From: Acanthacorydalis orientalis
Taxonomy: Eukaryota; Arthropoda; Insecta; Megaloptera; Corydalidae
DNA length: 64,000 bases
Direction: 5' to 3'
NCBI GenBank assembly: GCA_034766995.1
Contig: CM068316.1
Location: 8,943,200 to 9,007,199 of the forward strand
Program-made: the position numbers and the translations under genes
Notes under the pieces: generated by a model
Databases searched by the model: none
What the model was told of the DNA's origin: nothing
Seen by the model: the letters and a program-made list of their open reading frames with translations, nothing else
Part shown: piece after piece, positions 60,922 through 64,000 of the stretch
Position numbering within the stretch: the stretch's first letter is position 1
Layout: each line of letters opens with the position of its first letter

Positions 60922-62606
60922 CCAATTCATTGACCACTGCACAAATCGTTTAGTTCTATTAGTTTTATTAAAATTTATGTATATTTATAATTCTATTAGT
61001 AAAAAAAATCTACAATTTAAAAATATTACACTTCACCGTATTTTTTTGTCAGCAAAAAATTTTAAAATAAAATAATTGAAAAGTGTCACGAAATTGAAAA
61101 ACAGTATAGAATTACAATATACTATCAATAAATCTAAGTTGCACACAACGTTCAGAAACTCTTATACATGTAATTAATATAACAATTAGACAATATATAT
61201 TCAGTTTCAGTGTGTTAATAAAGCTTCCAAAACGGACATAAATAATACTGCATGACCTTTATGCAAAATACTTGTTTTGTTGTGTGACAACTTCAACGCA
61301 TACACTCTACGGTTATGGATGTTAAAGAAGTTCATTGAAAATTTCATAAACCTCGACACAAGTTTACAAAATGAAATAATTTATAAGTTCGTAACACCAT
61401 CTATTTATATCAATAATATAATCAATATCTAAATTTCATATTTCTATTTACTAATTTGAAAAAAGTTTTTTGATATTAGCAAGTAAAAAATTATATGAAT
61501 CTATTATAAAATTTCATACATTAATTATTTATAAAATATATGAAATTCTATTTAAAATTTTTATTACAGTTAATTAAAAAATATAATTAAAGTAGGTTTT
61601 AGATTATGGAAAAAAAGTAAAAATATGTTGAAGATGCGCATGTAATGTCTAGTGAAAATTCATAAATGCATCTCGGTTAGTTGATCTTTTAAAGTTTCAA
61701 TAAAGAAGAAAATCTTGTTTCCTTCCATTAAGCCAATATGATGTTTTATGACTAAAACCTTTTATCATGAAGACTTAACGAATAACTTTGCTGTAAAAAT
61801 TGATCATAGACTGATATATCTATAAAATATTACGTTTATTACACAACAGCTTTAAGAAAATACTTTGAACACATTTACGAACCATTTCCACTAATATGTT
61901 AAAAACGTTAAATCATATTTTTCATAGTTTCTATAAAAATATCTATAAATCAAAAGTTTAATTTCATCACTTACTTTAAAAGATTCGTACGGAAAACTAT
62001 ATCTAAAAAGGAATATACATTTTAAAGAAACGAATCTAGTCTAATCTATAATATATATTAAAGTTTCAATAAGATAAATGATAAAAAAAATATATAAAGT
62101 TTATATTTTAACTATTTTATTATTATAAAGCAGTCTTAAATATTTTTAATCGCTTTTTTTAAAAAAAATAAAAAAATGATGTTTCCAGAACTAAAATTAA
62201 ATTGTTTGTCCAAGTAAAAACAGCAAATAACCGTAAATATTATTAAAAATAAATTTCGAATATTTATTTAACTATCCATAATAATCTGAAGAGATTCAAT
62301 CTAATATAAAATATTCTAATAATATTTAAACAAAACAAAACGTGATTTACATTAAATAAATTCTAACTATTTTTATAATAAATGCATTTATTTTATTAAT
62401 TCTTTTATTGCAGCTTCTTATATCTCAATCTATTTGCAGGTCTTTAAAAGTGTTAAAGATTTTATAATGTGCATTAACTGTGTAGCTATTTGTCGTGATA
62501 AAAAAATGTTCAAAATATAACTGTCAGGTACAGGGTTTCCCAATAAGAACGCCATTTTTTAACTTGAAGTAAAACAGAATTTTGCTTCTTTTTAAGGGCC
62601 TTTTTT
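60895..62606. other. AT-rich spacer
   Basis: (TA)n at 60895-60920. CAGGGTTTCCCAATAAGAAC at 62531 looks like a hAT-type terminus, but no partner was found. No gene seen. Confidence 0.45.
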
Positions 62607-62815
62607 ATAGGGTGATTCAAGTTAGGTTTTCACATGAAAGTATTAAAAAAAACGTAAAAATTTAAAAAAAACATATCATCCCCTATTTAGTATTTAAGTT
62701 CAATTGTATTTTAGTATTGCATTGAACTTAAATACTATATAAAAAATAACTCTTTTTAATCACTCCACTCCCTTTTAATACTTTCATGTGAAAACCTAAG
62801 TTGAATCATCCTATA
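62607..62815. mobile_element. Family D MITE, copy D2
   Basis: About 205 bp with terminal repeats of about 40 bp: AGGGTGATTCAAGTTAGGTT, TTCACATGAAAGTATTAAAA on the left and their near-perfect inverse on the right (TTTTAATACTTTCATGTGAA, AACCTAAGTTGAATCATCCT), flanked by TA. A second nested inverted pair, TATTTAAGTTCAAT / ATTGAACTTAAATA, lies at the centre. The terminal pattern matches D1. Confidence 0.8.
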
Positions 62816-62846
62816 TATCAGATCAGAAATTTTCGAGATTCAATAA

Positions 62847-62891
<45 letters not shown>

Positions 62892-62899
62892 GTGAATGC

Positions 62900-64000
62900 T
62901 AAAGTTTTGATGGATTTCGTGATAGAAAAATGAACTAAGTAATTTTATTAAAATAATTTTATTCATTCTACCAAGTAGTTGCTGTTGTTTTCTATAATCT
63001 TTCACCAATGCTCTGACAGCATTCATATGCCTATATCATAAAAGATGTCAAGTTTCTTGTCAAAGAACGAAGAAACATAGTCTTTTAGGCCGTGAAGAGA
63101 AGTGAATTTTCTACCTTTCAAACTGTTTTATAATGACCAAAACAAGTGATAATTTAATGGAGCAACGTCTAATGGAGAAAAGTCAGGGGAAAACGGTAGG
63201 CAGAATAGGAAATATCTGTTAAGCTCCCTGAACTTTCTGTGCGTTTATATCAAAGTGTGTGATCTAGCAGTATCGTGATGGAAGATAACTCATTTCTAAT
63301 TAGTCAAAATCGGACGCTTATTCTCCATTACTGCCTTTAAATTGTCTAATTGTTGACAATACCTATCGGAATTGATATTTTTCGTTAATGGAGAGCAGAT
63401 TATAAAAGATTACGTCTTTGCAATCCCATCGTACAGATAAGCATTACATGCAGAGGATGCAAATCGGCCTTTGGCATAGGCTAACTTTGTTGATTTTGTC
63501 TCTAAGTCAATTTCCGTTCTACACTGTCATATTGGATCTACTTTTCATCTCCTGTGACTAATCGATCCAGAAACGGATCGATTTTTAGTTGGTCAAGCAG
63601 CGAATTGACCGTACAGGCTCGGCTCATTTAATTCTTTTCAGAAATATCATGTGGCACCCAAACATCGAGTTTTAAATGGTATCAAAGTTTTTCAAAACCG
63701 AAATATTTTTCTAGGTCGATCTATCAACATATAATCTCTCATCAACCTCTAATGCTGAACTTTATAGATTTGTATCAATTGAAATGGGTACAATGTCTTT
63801 ATCAACGCCAGAAGTTTGATCGGAGAGCGAGTGGTCTTTGATTTTAAAATTATTCCATTTAAATTTGTGAACTATCTCTTATAGGTTGAAATCGATAAAG
63901 CGCTCCCTACAAACACGTTGCAAATGTTTTTCACGGTGTTCGAAATACCTGCTCCCATTCAGAACTCATACATTTTAATTACACGAAAATGGAATGTACC
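62900..64000 (-). mobile_element. Cecropia-type mariner (Hsmar1-like), partial, runs off the right edge
   Basis: Minus-strand transposase readable through stops and slips: KLDVWVPHDISEKN, DPFLDRLVTGDEK, stop, IQYDSVERK, later VIFHHDTARSHT, SPDFSPLD, NYHLFWSL and NSLKGRKF, to FFDKKLDIFYDIGI. The first and second catalytic aspartates survive (GDEK, HHDT). The third, usually in SDYHLF, reads N (LNYHLF) next to a small duplication, SPDFSPLD. The usual GDEKW tryptophan is a stop codon. It is dead. The left end meets a (TA)n tract (62851-62890). The 67-codon frame at 62823-63026 is only its tail plus TA repeat. Confidence 0.8.

Overview
The window reads as a gene desert from an insect-like nuclear genome. 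The DNA is very AT-rich throughout, with dozens of long (TA)n microsatellites and compound (TA)/(CA)/(GA) tracts. It also carries many decayed class II transposons of families common in insects (mariner DD34D, maT-like DD37D, rosa-like DD41D, piggyBac, a hAT end) and a jockey-like LINE fragment. I found no intact host protein gene, no tRNA or rRNA gene and no CRISPR array. The combination of AT-rich DNA, short CpG-bearing islands and cecropia-type mariners would fit a hymenopteran, but that placement is inference only.

Layout. 1-6.2 kb: a mariner copy cut by the window edge, two GC-elevated islands, a rosa-like element (3591-4894) and a possible retroelement tail. 6.2-13.2 kb: AT desert with long (TA)n tracts, a tandem duplication with a period near 1.0 kb (9548-11233) and a promoter-like patch (11440-11830). 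13.2-26.9 kb: a foldback, the first copy of a CCTTATAT-rich repeat, several internally deleted mariners (here called families B and C), a piggyBac deletion derivative, GC islands at 15.4, 17.0, 19.3 and 24.8 kb, and a hybrid mariner at 20413-21462. 27-33.9 kb: desert, hairpin G-rich patches, a foldback-family member and two islands. 33.9-40.6 kb: maT-like element, family B copy, a hAT terminus, a mariner A copy and a MITE. 40.8-48.1 kb: islands, a 330-bp TA block, a LINE fragment, a foldback and a second mariner A locus that shares its outside flank with the one at 40 kb. 48-64 kb: desert with foldbacks, an 81-bp MADE1-like MITE, the second CCTTATAT repeat, the most GC-rich island (58680-59060), a third family C copy, a second family D MITE and a cecropia-type mariner running off the right edge.

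The elements relate to each other in several ways. Families B and C keep the DNA-binding N-terminal part of the transposase but have lost the catalytic part. Three family A copies share one small frameshifting deletion, so a dead copy probably spread. Many element ends, and at least one element interior, coincide with (TA)n tracts, which suggests that TA-targeting transposons and TA microsatellites shape each other here. The GC-elevated islands are the best candidates for host function (exon, promoter or enhancer), but the sequence alone does not prove it.
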